A stretch of 64,000 bases of DNA from Pectinatus haikarae (GCF_015732185.1 NZ_WIQM01000015.1:124001-188000); one strand, 5' to 3'. Shown: positions 53,445-62,570, numbered from the stretch's first letter. The notes: generated by a model from the sequence alone, not told the origin. Translations and numbers: made by a program.

Positions 53445-54218
53445 ATGAAAAAAAATATACTAATCGTTTTTGCACATCCGGAACCAACATCGTTAACATG
53501 TCAATTGGTTAATGTATCAAAACAAACATTTCAGAATCGTGGAGACAATGTTATGATATCCGATCTCTATAATATGAAATGGAAGGCAGTTTTTGATAAA
53601 GATGATTTTCCCGGCAGAGTTCTTTCCGAACGCTTATCCTTCATTGACGAATCAAGGCATGCCTTTCTGACAAATCAACAGACAACCGATGTTACAGCAG
53701 AGCAAAAAAAACTCCTTTGTGCAGATGCCGTTATATTTCATTTTCCTCTTTGGTGGTTTAGTATGCCGGCAATTTTAAAGGGGTGGATAGATCGGGTATT
53801 CGCTTACGGTTTGGCTTACGGTTATAAAGATGCGGGAAATCGTTTCCGATATGGTGAAGGCGGTTTCAAAGGAAAACGGGCTATATTATCAGTATGTGCA
53901 GGCGGGTCAGAAAAGGATTATTCACCGCGCGGTATCAATGGACCGTTGAATCAACTCCTGTTCCCGATCACGCACGGAATGCTTTTTTTCTCGGGTATGG
54001 ATGTATTGCCAACCTATGCGGTCTATGGAACGGTTCGGCTCACTCAGACTGATGTAGTGTCAGCTGAATCGGCCTGGCAGTCACGTCTTGAGCATCTCTT
54101 TGAAGAGACACCTATTGCTTTCCGCCAGCAAAATGACGGAGATTATCCGGACCATCATGTACTCGCAGATCATATTGCTGTCGGTAAGACCGGACTGTCC
54201 GCTCATATAAAAGAATAA
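53445..54218 (+). CDS. NAD(P)H:quinone oxidoreductase, flavodoxin fold
   Basis: The 257-residue protein matches the NQO1/MdaB-type family: I-L-I-V-F-A-H-P-E-P-T-S at residues 5-16 (flavin phosphate loop), F-H-F-P-L-W-W-F-S-M-P-A-I-L-K-G-W-I-D-R-V-F near 99, and S-V-C-A-G-G-S near 149. It would reduce quinones or similar compounds with two electrons. The upstream, divergent HxlR gene probably senses its substrate. Confidence 0.9.
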   Translation: MKKNILIVFAHPEPTSLTCQLVNVSKQTFQNRGDNVMISDLYNMKWKAVFDKDDFPGRVLSERLSFIDESRHAFLTNQQTTDVTAEQKKLLCADAVIFHFPLWWFSMPAILKGWIDRVFAYGLAYGYKDAGNRFRYGEGGFKGKRAILSVCAGGSEKDYSPRGINGPLNQLLFPITHGMLFFSGMDVLPTYAVYGTVRLTQTDVVSAESAWQSRLEHLFEETPIAFRQQNDGDYPDHHVLADHIAVGKTGLSAHIKE

Positions 54219-54232
54219 ATAATACACCGTCA

Positions 54233-54277
54233 AAAAATGGGCAGCTGCATTTTATTTGTGCAGCCGCCCATTTTTGT
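54233..54277. terminator. Bidirectional terminator
   Basis: AAAAATGGGC and GCTGCA pair with TGCAGC and GCCCATTTTT. It follows the oxidoreductase gene and lies before the hydF end. Confidence 0.85.
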
Positions 54278-54299
54278 TTTCAGGTACATAATCTCTTCC

Positions 54300-54330
54300 G
54301 CTCCGGCAATACATATCACTCCTCTATTTT
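54300..54330. repeat. 31-bp direct repeat, copy 2
   Basis: It is an exact second copy of 52609-52639, directly after the hydF stop codon. On the minus strand it contains the same ribosome site and TTG start, but no long frame follows. Confidence 0.9.
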
Positions 54331-54341
54331 CTTATCTCTGC

Positions 54342-55553
54342 TTAAAAATCGGTATAATGCTCATCAATGTCGGCAAACACCTGCACCGAACGTTTTAATA
54401 TGCCGTTCATATACGCTATGGCCGTTCCATAATTGGTCATCGGCACCTTCTGCTTTTTGGCGCAAGCTAATCTGTACTGCATTTCCTTTTCATTGAGCAT
54501 GCACCCGCCGCAATGGATGATCAATTTATATTTTTCTAAGTTGTCGGGGAACTGTGTTCCGCTGGAAAATACAAACTTTGGTTCCGTTTTAGTATAATCT
54601 TTTATCCAGCGGGGCAGTTTTACCGTACCTATATCATCACATTGCCGATGATGTGTACAGCCTTCAGCGACCAATACTTCATCGCCGTCCTTCAAAAAAT
54701 CAAAAGTTTTTACAGCCTTCATCTGTGAAAGAAGATTCCCCTTATAACGTGAAAATAATATGGAAAAAGATGTCAGCAATATATCCTTCGGTGTTTGTTT
54801 ATTCACATTTTCAAAGGCCTGACTGTCTGTGATCACCAATTTAGGTTTCACGTTGAGTTCTGAAATTGTTTTCGCCAGCTTATCATCCTGTGTTATTACC
54901 GCAGTGGCCCCTACATCAAGTATTTCCCGTATGGTCTGCTGCTGCGGTAAAATAAGCCGCCCCTTCGGTGCTGCCTTATCAATGGGTATCACCAGAATGA
55001 CTGTATCATCCGAGGATACTATATCTTTAAGCAAGGTTTTTTCATCTTCGTTTTTTACAAGATGGGCCAAACGTTCCTTAAGTTCAAATATCCCCTTGTT
55101 TTCCTTTGCACTGATGAATACTATATGCTCATTGTCTGTATTTACTGGCGGAACAGTACCTTTATCTATTTTATTGTACGCAACGACATAAGGAATTTTT
55201 TGCTCTTTGAACAGTTTCAACATATCATGATCAGCAGAGGTCATGTTTTTCGCCGCATCAACAATAAGCACGGCAATATCTGTCTTACGCAGCACCTGTT
55301 TGGTTTTTTCAATACGCAGCTGTCCCAATGTGCCCTCATCATCTATTCCCGGTGTATCAATAATTGTCACCGGTCCCAGCGGTAAAAGTTCCATAGCCTT
55401 ATACACCGGATCTGTCGTTGTACCTTTGATATCAGAAACAATGGCTATATTCTGCCCTGTAACGGCATTCATAACACTTGATTTGCCGGCATTTCTTACG
55501 CCAAAGAAGGCTATATGCGTACGATTCGCCGAAGGTGTGGCATTCAAATCCAT
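54342..55553 (-). CDS. hydF: [FeFe]-hydrogenase maturation GTPase
   Basis: HydF is the scaffold GTPase on which the H-cluster precursor is assembled. The 403 residues contain G-V-R-N-A-G-K-S-S (18-26), D-T-P-G (66-69) and N-K-I-D (127-130) of the G domain. The C-terminal cluster ligands are C299-x-H301 and H347-C348-x2-C351. AAGGAG lies before the ATG. It follows hydG by 42 nt. The third maturase gene, hydE, is not in the window. Confidence 0.96.
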   Translation of the reverse strand: MDLNATPSANRTHIAFFGVRNAGKSSVMNAVTGQNIAIVSDIKGTTTDPVYKAMELLPLGPVTIIDTPGIDDEGTLGQLRIEKTKQVLRKTDIAVLIVDAAKNMTSADHDMLKLFKEQKIPYVVAYNKIDKGTVPPVNTDNEHIVFISAKENKGIFELKERLAHLVKNEDEKTLLKDIVSSDDTVILVIPIDKAAPKGRLILPQQQTIREILDVGATAVITQDDKLAKTISELNVKPKLVITDSQAFENVNKQTPKDILLTSFSILFSRYKGNLLSQMKAVKTFDFLKDGDEVLVAEGCTHHRQCDDIGTVKLPRWIKDYTKTEPKFVFSSGTQFPDNLEKYKLIIHCGGCMLNEKEMQYRLACAKKQKVPMTNYGTAIAYMNGILKRSVQVFADIDEHYTDF

Positions 55554-55595
55554 AAAAGCTCTCCTTCACTTTTTTATCTGTATATAAAAGCTCAC

Positions 55596-57014
55596 TTAAA
55601 AACGAAAATCTCTCGCTCCGTCTTCAATAAGCGCGAGTTCCTCGCGAACTTTATTAACTACGTTCTCCCGAGTGATATGCGCTATTTGCTTGTCTATTAC
55701 TTTAAGCCCAAGCGCCTTTGTGTCATTCCCTGCATAATCACACAAATACTCCTTGAGCGTCAGCAGTGCGTTCGGCAGACAACAGTTCGATATCTGACCG
55801 CTTTTGCACAAACTCATAAAGCGGTCACCTACACGTCCGGCACGATAGCAGGCTGTGCAGAAGCTCGGTACAAAACCACGTTCCATCAGCCAGTCAACCA
55901 CTTCATCAAGACTTCTGTTATCGCTGACATCGAACTGTTTGGAATTATCCTCTTCTGCTTCTTCTTCCGCATAACCGCCGACGCTTGTCCTCGAACCGCC
56001 GCTGATCTGTGATATACCGAGTTCCAATACTTTTTCGCGACATTTTCTGCTTTCACGTGTAGAAACTATCATGCCTGTATAAGGCACAGCCACTCGTATA
56101 CACGCTACTATTTTAGCAAAAACATCATCGGATATGCCATTATCAAAGGTCTCCGGATCAATATCTTCAGCCCGCCTTATGCGTGGAACACTTATTGTAT
56201 GCGGTCCCACACCGAAACGTGCCTCCAAATGCTCCGCATGCATTAAAAGGCCGGCAAATTCATACTTATATGTAGACAGTCCAAACAGCACGCCGCAGCC
56301 TACATCGTCTATACCGCCCAGCATCGCTCTGTCCATAGCTTCTGTATGATAATCGTAATTATGTTTTGGGCCTGTCGGATGAAGTTTCCCGTAATTTTCT
56401 TTATGATACGTTTCCTGAAAAAGAATATAAGTTCCTATCTGTGCTTTTTTGAGCATTCTGTACTCTTCCAGCGTAGTCGCCGCAATATTGACATTCACAC
56501 GTCGTATGGCACCATTCTTATGCTTTATATTATATATAGTATGGATACTATCCAGTATATACTCAATGGGATTATTCACAGGATCTTCGCCGCATTCTAT
56601 GGCAAGACGTTTATGTCCCATATCCTGCAAGGCTATTACTTCTGTCTTTATATCCTCCTGCGTCAATTTACGTCGGCATATATGTTTATTTTTTGCATGA
56701 TAAGGGCAATATACACAACCGTTCACGCAATAATTGGACAGATACAAAGGTGCAAACAAAACTATCCTGTCCCCGTAGAAGTCCTCTTTTATCTTTTTTG
56801 CCAATTTGAAAATCTGCTCGTTCAACTCCGGTATATCGCATGCTAAAAGCACGGAAGCTTCACGATGCGACAGTCCTTTGTTCTTTTGCGCTTTTTCTAA
56901 AATTTCTTCAAGCATCACCCGGTTATGTTTATTTTTCTCCGCATAGCCGAGAGTTTCCATAACTTCCTCATGGTTTATAAAATCATCTGCATGTTCTGAC
57001 TTGGCCTCATACAC
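55596..57014 (-). CDS. hydG: [FeFe]-hydrogenase maturase, tyrosine lyase
   Basis: HydG cleaves tyrosine to make CO and CN ligands for the H-cluster. The 472-residue length is normal. The radical SAM motif C96-x3-C100-x2-C103 (C-V-N-G-C-V-Y-C) and the C-terminal C-T-A-C-Y-R plus later cysteine of the second cluster are present. The start codon is GTG at 57014 and fits the family N-terminus. It lies 89 nt after hydA and precedes hydF. Confidence 0.96.
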   Translation of the reverse strand: MYEAKSEHADDFINHEEVMETLGYAEKNKHNRVMLEEILEKAQKNKGLSHREASVLLACDIPELNEQIFKLAKKIKEDFYGDRIVLFAPLYLSNYCVNGCVYCPYHAKNKHICRRKLTQEDIKTEVIALQDMGHKRLAIECGEDPVNNPIEYILDSIHTIYNIKHKNGAIRRVNVNIAATTLEEYRMLKKAQIGTYILFQETYHKENYGKLHPTGPKHNYDYHTEAMDRAMLGGIDDVGCGVLFGLSTYKYEFAGLLMHAEHLEARFGVGPHTISVPRIRRAEDIDPETFDNGISDDVFAKIVACIRVAVPYTGMIVSTRESRKCREKVLELGISQISGGSRTSVGGYAEEEAEEDNSKQFDVSDNRSLDEVVDWLMERGFVPSFCTACYRAGRVGDRFMSLCKSGQISNCCLPNALLTLKEYLCDYAGNDTKALGLKVIDKQIAHITRENVVNKVREELALIEDGARDFRF

Positions 57015-57103
57015 AAAATCGTCTTCTTTCTAAAACAGCTTCTTCATAAATTATTAGTTTCCAGATAAAACCTGCATATTACCTGCCCTGCGCTCTATCT
57101 TCT

Positions 57104-58846
57104 TCATTTGCTAAAATCAAATTCCTTTTCTCTTGCATGATAATGCGTGTGCAGCAGTTTATGTGCGGTTTCACTGCCCGGTGCCTCCAAAAATTCAGCA
57201 TATAATTTTTTCAGATAAGGATTTTCATGTGATTTACGCAATTTGCTGCTTCTATCTATCGTATAAAGTGCTTTTATGCGTTCTTTTGTAGCCGCAAAAG
57301 TAGTAGTCACCGGCTGTCCGCCGCCGCCTACACACCCCCCGGGGCAGGCCATTACTTCAATAAAATCATAGTCGCATTTACCGTCACGCAGTTTATCCAT
57401 GATGAGTGCGGCATTCTTCAAAGTGTGCACTACCGCGATCTTTAAATTATGCCCGCCAATTTCCACCTGGGCTTCCTTTATACCCTCAAATCCCCTGACA
57501 GGTGTATATTCCAGTGTAGGCATCGGCTTATCCGTCATCCATTCATAAGCCGTGCGCAAAGCTGCCTCCATAACACCGCCGGTGGCTCCGAAAATAGCTC
57601 CGGCGCCTGTAGACTCGCCCATGGGGTTATCAAACTCGCTTTCCGGCAAATTATTGAAATCTATACCAATATATTTTATGAGCTTTATCAATCCACGTGT
57701 CGTTATAACTGCATCGGTATCGAAAAGCCCGTTTTGTGTCAATTCCTGACGTTTCGCCTCATATTTTTTTGCTATGCATGGCATAATTGCCACCGAAAAG
57801 ACATTTTTCGAAGCTATATTTTCCTGTTTGGCATATTGTGTTTTAGCTATAGCTGAAAAAATAGCCATAGGAGATTTTGTTGTAGACAGATGTGCGATCT
57901 TATCGGGATAGTGCTTTTCCATAAAATTGACCCAGGCCGGACAGCAGGATGTCGTCATCGGCATTGTTTTATTATTTTTCAGCCTGTCAATGAGTTCCCC
58001 TGCTTCTTCCGTTATGGTCAGATCCGCACCGTAATTTGTGTCGAATACTTTATCAAAGCCAATCATCCGAAGCGCTGAAACCATTTTCTTCGTCACGATA
58101 CTGCCGTCCGGCAGCCCAAATGCATCACCGAGCGCCACACGCACAGAAGGAGCCGTCTGCACTATAACAGTTTTATCAGGATCAAAGATAGCATCCAAAA
58201 CCCTGTCTGTATCGTCTTTTTCTACTAATGCTCCGACAGGACAGACAACTGTGCATTGTCCGCATAAGACACAGTCAGTCTTATTAAATTCCTCCTCATA
58301 AGGAGTAGTAACCTTCAGACCCGTACTTCTTCCCGCAAAACCAATTGCCTCTATTCCCTGCACATCCTTGCAGACACGTATACAGCGCCCGCATTTCACA
58401 CATTTTTCCGGATCATGAACAAGGCTCGGATTAGTCGTTTTCACTGGTATTGATTCGGCAACATGTGTCAAATTAGGACGAAGTACATTAAAGCGACTGC
58501 ATAAATGCTGCAGCACGCAATTTCCATTACGCGGACACGTCAGACAATTTTCTTCATGGTCAGCCATTATCAGCTGTAAAATCCCTCTTTGTGTATCGCG
58601 TACTACTTTTGTATCAGTAAAAACTTCCATACCGTCCCAGCATTCAGTGGCACAAGCTGCCAAAAGGCGTTTTTTCCCTACCACCTCCACAGAACAAATA
58701 CGGCAGCGGGCCTTGACTCTCTGATCAGGATGATAACACAAATGCGGAATATCAATGTGCAGCACTTTAGCTGCTTCCAATATCTTAGTCCCCTTTTTAA
58801 CTTCCACAGGCATACCATTTATTTTTAAGGTAATCTTTTCTTCCAT
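57104..58846 (-). CDS. hydA: [FeFe]-hydrogenase catalytic subunit
   Basis: The catalytic subunit (580 residues, HndD-like) makes or uses H2. Domains in order: N-terminal [2Fe-2S] (C37, C48, C51, C65), His-Cys [4Fe-4S] (H97, C101, C104, C110), two [4Fe-4S] ferredoxin-type sites (C149/152/155/159 and C192/195/198/202), then the H-cluster with T-S-C-C-P-A-W (299-305), M-P-C-I-A-K-K (355-361) and A-C-P-G-G-C (500-505). It lacks the extra C-terminal [2Fe-2S] of Thermotoga HydA. It overlaps hydB by 1 nt. Confidence 0.97.
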   Translation of the reverse strand: MEEKITLKINGMPVEVKKGTKILEAAKVLHIDIPHLCYHPDQRVKARCRICSVEVVGKKRLLAACATECWDGMEVFTDTKVVRDTQRGILQLIMADHEENCLTCPRNGNCVLQHLCSRFNVLRPNLTHVAESIPVKTTNPSLVHDPEKCVKCGRCIRVCKDVQGIEAIGFAGRSTGLKVTTPYEEEFNKTDCVLCGQCTVVCPVGALVEKDDTDRVLDAIFDPDKTVIVQTAPSVRVALGDAFGLPDGSIVTKKMVSALRMIGFDKVFDTNYGADLTITEEAGELIDRLKNNKTMPMTTSCCPAWVNFMEKHYPDKIAHLSTTKSPMAIFSAIAKTQYAKQENIASKNVFSVAIMPCIAKKYEAKRQELTQNGLFDTDAVITTRGLIKLIKYIGIDFNNLPESEFDNPMGESTGAGAIFGATGGVMEAALRTAYEWMTDKPMPTLEYTPVRGFEGIKEAQVEIGGHNLKIAVVHTLKNAALIMDKLRDGKCDYDFIEVMACPGGCVGGGGQPVTTTFAATKERIKALYTIDRSSKLRKSHENPYLKKLYAEFLEAPGSETAHKLLHTHYHAREKEFDFSK

Positions 58847-60102
58847 CAGCCAACAGCCTCCGTTTGTGTTTTTGATGCAAAAACCTCAGGGAAAACATCA
58901 AATGCCGATTTTAAAGCATTCTGCGCCGTTTCTCCTAACCCGCACAAAGATGACATAGGCATAACTCTGGCAAAGGTTTTCATCGTCTGTATATCTTCAT
59001 CAGTATAAGTCCCATTTTTTATTTTCTCCAGAAATATTCTTATATGCCTGTTGCCTTCACGGCACGGCGTGCACTGTCCGCAGCTTTCATGCAGGAAAAA
59101 ATCCTGCGTATAACGCAGAAAATCTATGACACTGGTGCGTTCATCTATTACCAATATTGACCCTGATCCGATTATTAAATTATTTTTTGCAAAATCTTCA
59201 TAACTGTATGATATGTCAAGTATACGGTCATCCGATATTTTTCCTGATGCACCGCCAAACTGTATCAATCTGATTTTGTGATCTTCCTGTATTCCGCCCG
59301 CCAGCCCGTAAACTATATCACGCACTGTTATACCAAAGGGAACTTCATATACTCCCGGTTTATTGACATTTCCACCCACACTGACCATTTTTGTCCCTAT
59401 TGACTCTTTCGTTCCTGCCTGCATATACGGCACCGCATCATGCAAAAGATGAGGCACAATAGACAGACTCTCCACATTATTGATACATGTTGGCCGGGCA
59501 AACAGTCCGCTTTGCTTCATGAAAGGAGGCTTCATCCGCGGTCTTCCCGCCTTTCCTTCTATAGAACGAATAAGCGCCGTTCCTTCTCCGCATACATAAG
59601 CACCGGCGCCGCTGTATAAATGTACATCATAATCCCATCCTGTACCCAGAATATTTTTTCCTAAAAAACCGCGTTCTTTTGCCTGCTTTATAGCATTTAT
59701 GAGTCTTGGCCTCAGATGAGAATATTCAGCGCGCATATAAATATAACCATCCTCCGCATTAACGGCCCAGCCTGCGATCACCATCGCTTCGATCAGATTA
59801 AATGGATCATTTGTAATAAGTTCACGATCTTTGAAAGTACATGTTTCGCCTTCATCCGCGTTGCAAATGACACAATGATGCGGTCTCTTTACCGCTCGAG
59901 CCTGGCTCCATTTTCTGCCCATTGGGTATTCCGCACCGCCGCGTCCTTTTATCCCCGCGTCTGATAAAACTGCGGCAATGTCCTCCCCTTCCATATCAAT
60001 CGCTTTCTGCAAAGACTGAAACCCGCCAATATTCATATATGAATCTATGGAAAAGACATCGTACTTACCAAAGTTTTCTGTTATATAATTAATCTTCTGC
60101 AT
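58846..60102 (-). CDS. hydB: NuoF-like NADH/FMN subunit of the hydrogenase (short form)
   Basis: The subunit of 418 residues binds NADH and FMN. The glycine-rich G-R-G-G-A-E-Y-P-M-G-R-K-W is at 53-65 and the [4Fe-4S] motif E-S-C-G-Q-C-T-P-C-R (339-348, C341/344/347, plus C387). The start at 60102 has GGAGG 7 nt upstream. It lacks both the N-terminal thioredoxin-like [2Fe-2S] domain and the C-terminal ferredoxin domain of about 600-residue HydB/HndC proteins. The missing ferredoxin part bears on whether the complex can bifurcate electrons. Confidence 0.93.
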   Translation of the reverse strand: MQKINYITENFGKYDVFSIDSYMNIGGFQSLQKAIDMEGEDIAAVLSDAGIKGRGGAEYPMGRKWSQARAVKRPHHCVICNADEGETCTFKDRELITNDPFNLIEAMVIAGWAVNAEDGYIYMRAEYSHLRPRLINAIKQAKERGFLGKNILGTGWDYDVHLYSGAGAYVCGEGTALIRSIEGKAGRPRMKPPFMKQSGLFARPTCINNVESLSIVPHLLHDAVPYMQAGTKESIGTKMVSVGGNVNKPGVYEVPFGITVRDIVYGLAGGIQEDHKIRLIQFGGASGKISDDRILDISYSYEDFAKNNLIIGSGSILVIDERTSVIDFLRYTQDFFLHESCGQCTPCREGNRHIRIFLEKIKNGTYTDEDIQTMKTFARVMPMSSLCGLGETAQNALKSAFDVFPEVFASKTQTEAVG

Positions 60103-60121
60103 AAACAATCCTCCAGATAAT

Positions 60122-60619
60122 TCAAACAAACTGCTCAAGCAATTTGCGTACTTGTTCTTTTGTTTTCAACGGTCCGTATACCGTTTTATTGATTCTCACC
60201 GCAGGTGCACGATCACAGGCACCAAAACAAGAAACTTTCTCTATCGTGAATCTTCCATCGTAGGTTACTGTACCAAAATCTATACCTAAAAGTTCTTTTA
60301 GTGACCCTAATAAAAAATCGTTATCGTTTACCTTACATGCAACACTGTCACAAATTTCGATGGGATAACGGCCGCGCGGTTCCTCATTGAGTGCGTCATA
60401 AAAAGTTATGCAGTCATATATTACCGATAATTTCAACGGTAATTTCTCAGCAATATAAAATGCTGCCGCCTTAGGAATATAATGCTGCGGTATTTCATCC
60501 TGCACATCAAGAAGGATACCGACAATCTGAGTAAAATCATGATAATGATTGTCCAAAATTTTTTCAATTTTGCTTTTTAACTCATCTGTAATTTCAAATT
60601 TACTGCTGTCCTCAATCAT
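60122..60619 (-). CDS. hydC: NuoE-like [2Fe-2S] subunit of the hydrogenase
   Basis: The 165-residue thioredoxin-like subunit carries the [2Fe-2S] ligands C90, C95, C131 and C135 in the expected C-x4-C...C-x3-C arrangement. It passes electrons between the NADH subunit and the hydrogenase. It is first in the operon, 19 nt before hydB. AGG lies 8 nt before its ATG. Confidence 0.94.
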   Translation of the reverse strand: MIEDSSKFEITDELKSKIEKILDNHYHDFTQIVGILLDVQDEIPQHYIPKAAAFYIAEKLPLKLSVIYDCITFYDALNEEPRGRYPIEICDSVACKVNDNDFLLGSLKELLGIDFGTVTYDGRFTIEKVSCFGACDRAPAVRINKTVYGPLKTKEQVRKLLEQFV

Positions 60620-60943
60620 AAATACAACCTGCTTTCAAATTATTTTTTAGCTGTATACACTTGCAAAGCTTTAGATATTCGGAAAATATTGATATACCAG
60701 TCAGTTGACATTATCACTTATGAAAAAAAAGAATAGAACTCAGCCTGTTTAAACTAAAATAAATAAAAATTTTTTGTCATTTTTTATTTAAAAAGTCTTT
60801 TATATCATTATAGTTTTCGAAAAATTTAATATTATTAGTATTAATCATCAGATAAATTTAGTATACTCTATGCTTATAGAAAATAAAAGTTCTTCTGCAA
60901 AATAAAAATTTCACTAAGTTATGTTTTTACCAGCAAACAGCAG
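60620..60943. other. Upstream region of the hydrogenase operon
   Basis: No gene was seen in this AT-rich stretch. It should contain the hydC promoter, but no clear hexamers or operator could be assigned. Confidence 0.4.
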
Positions 60944-61048
60944 CAAAAAAACACCCCTCAGAACAATTGAAGTGATTCCATAAAGTTAAACCTAAAATCT
61001 AACTTATGGATATCACCCCAAATAACTTGTTCTAAAGGGTGCTTTTTG
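60944..61048. repeat. Long interrupted palindrome (MITE-like or terminator)
   Basis: The left arm (60944-60990) and right arm (60998-61048) pair through AAAAA-CACCC, AGAACAA, GTGAT-CCATAA-GTTA with small bulges. The minus-strand end GGGGTG-TTTTTTT looks like a terminator for ahpC. The length, bulged arms and tiny centre also fit a miniature transposable element or an IS end pair. Confidence 0.6.
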
Positions 61049-61139
61049 CAAAATCAGCCGACAGAAATCTTATATATGGTCCGCTCATTTCTTTCGCTTT
61101 GAGGCGGACACAATTACAGCTTGATTATTATTACAGGTT

Positions 61140-61703
61140 CTATATTTCTCCGACCAAATCAATGCCCGGTTTTAATGTCTTTGCGCCAGGATGCCAATTG
61201 GCAGGACATACTTCGCTGCCGTGTTTAGCTACAAATTGCGCTGCCTGCACTCTGCGCAGAAGTTCTTCCGCATTACGCCCGACGCTGCCTTCAATTACTT
61301 CATAGCCAACAATCTTTCCTTCCGGATTGATTATAAATGAGCCTCGGTCAGCAACTCCCGAATCTTCAATAAGTACATCAAAATCTCTGGCAAGGGTGCC
61401 TGTGGGATCACCCAGCATAGGAAATCTTATCTTCTTTATTGTATCCGAAGCATCATGCCATGCCTTATGAACAAAATAGGTATCGCATGAAACAGAATAT
61501 ATTTCACAACCGATTTCCTTGAATTTATCATATGTGTTTGCCAGATCTTCAAGTTCTGTAGGACACACAAAAGTAAAGTCAGCAGGATAAAAGAAAAATA
61601 CCGACCACTTGCCCAGAATATCTTTTTTGCTTACAGTAGTGAACATCTCATCAATATACGCCTCAGTAGAAAATTCACCGACTTCCTTATTAATCAACGA
61701 CAT
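61140..61703 (-). CDS. ahpC: Peroxiredoxin (AhpC type)
   Basis: This 187-residue 2-Cys peroxiredoxin reduces peroxides. The peroxidatic cysteine is C47 in F-T-F-V-C-P-T-E and the resolving cysteine C166 in S-E-V-C-P-A-N-W. The start at 61703 has GGAGG 6 nt upstream; a longer frame is less likely. No ahpF lies beside it, so another reductase must recycle it. It fits an anaerobe's defence against oxygen. Confidence 0.94.
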   Translation of the reverse strand: MSLINKEVGEFSTEAYIDEMFTTVSKKDILGKWSVFFFYPADFTFVCPTELEDLANTYDKFKEIGCEIYSVSCDTYFVHKAWHDASDTIKKIRFPMLGDPTGTLARDFDVLIEDSGVADRGSFIINPEGKIVGYEVIEGSVGRNAEELLRRVQAAQFVAKHGSEVCPANWHPGAKTLKPGIDLVGEI

Positions 61704-61740
61704 AATATTCCTCCTTACAAATAAATAATGTTTGTACCTA

Positions 61741-61757
61741 ATGATAATTAATATCAT
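61741..61757. promoter_or_regulatory. Palindrome upstream of ahpC (PerR/Fur-like)
   Basis: ATGATA-ATTAA-TATCAT is a perfect 6-5-6 palindrome between the promoter and the ribosome site. Its AT-rich form resembles Fur/PerR-type boxes, which fits a peroxide-response gene, but it is not an exact match. Confidence 0.5.
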
Positions 61758-61769
61758 CTACTGATGGTT

Positions 61770-61798
61770 ATTATATCAAACTCATATCAAATTTGCAA
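61770..61798 (-). promoter_or_regulatory. Promoter of ahpC
   Basis: TTGCAA (61798-61793), a 17-nt spacer and TATAAT (61775-61770) are found on the minus strand about 70 nt from the start codon. Confidence 0.6.
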
Positions 61799-62114
61799 TA
61801 ATTCAATTAAAATATGTTTATGCGATGAAGTATATTCACTATCCCAATACTTTTTTTGCAAAATATTATTAGATATCATCTATAATATGAAAAATTTATC
61901 TGTACACTGTCGTTTCTGCGACATACTTTTTATTCTAAAAATGCTATTATTATTTTGGTACATAATTTATCGCTGATCGTGATTATCTCATATACAATCA
62001 ATTATTCTACACAGTTGATCATAAAAATGAAGACTGGGCATGCGCCTGGTCTTTATTTTTTTTATTTGACGATATTATTTCACATCAAAAATTATTAAAG
62101 CAAAGGAGTAAAAA
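61799..62114. other. Intergenic region before the FMN-barrel operon
   Basis: This 316-nt AT-rich stretch has no gene I can support. It should contain the promoter of the operon starting at 62115; CATAAAAATGAAGACTGGGC...GCGCCTGGTCTTTATTTTTTTTATTT near 62021-62065 contains a hairpin (AAGACTGGGC/GCCTGGTCTT) with a T run that could be a terminator or attenuator. Confidence 0.5.
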
Positions 62115-62570
62115 ATGTTATTAAATCCAAAAGTTTACGAACTGTTAAAAAAGGAAAGCACTATAAAAATTTTATCAACCATAAATGAGAATAATCAAAT
62201 CCACACTGTAATAAAGGATTCTCTGCAGATCTGCGATGATCAGCTGCTGTATCTGGAATATCTGGAGTCATCTACTACAAATAGAAATTTGACTTTCAGT
62301 ATGTGGTTTAAAAACTCTGTTACTGTTCTTATTTTAAGCGAAAATAAAACCTCATATCAAATAAATGTCACTCCGGTAAAATGCATCGTCAGCGGCCCCG
62401 TATTTCAAAAATTTTATACTGAAACTCTGCAAAAACATAATGACACTGATCTGGCTGCTATATGGATCTTTGAACCGGATGCAGTTGTCAATGAGACTTT
62501 ATCGGTACGACAAAAAGAAGAACGTGCCCAAAGACCTTATTTTAAACATTTAGACAGACTGGCTTTATAA
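62115..62570 (+). CDS. FMN-binding split-barrel protein (pyridoxamine-oxidase-like)
   Basis: The 151-residue protein looks like a member of the pyridoxamine 5'-phosphate oxidase-like split-barrel family: an N-terminal helix, I-K-I-L-S-T-I-N-E-N-N-Q-I-H near residue 17 (the usual L-A-T-V-D-E-N-G-x-P-H position), and later strands with N-V-T-P-V-K-C-I-V-S-G-P near 84. It probably binds a flavin or related cofactor. GGAG lies before the ATG. A TTG-started radical SAM gene follows after 12 nt, so the two are one operon. Confidence 0.65.
   Translation: MLLNPKVYELLKKESTIKILSTINENNQIHTVIKDSLQICDDQLLYLEYLESSTTNRNLTFSMWFKNSVTVLILSENKTSYQINVTPVKCIVSGPVFQKFYTETLQKHNDTDLAAIWIFEPDAVVNETLSVRQKEERAQRPYFKHLDRLAL

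Noticed and set aside
61764-61976. Plus-strand frame of 70 codons upstream of the FMN-barrel gene
   Set aside because: It starts inside the ahpC promoter and has only low-complexity hydrophobic content.
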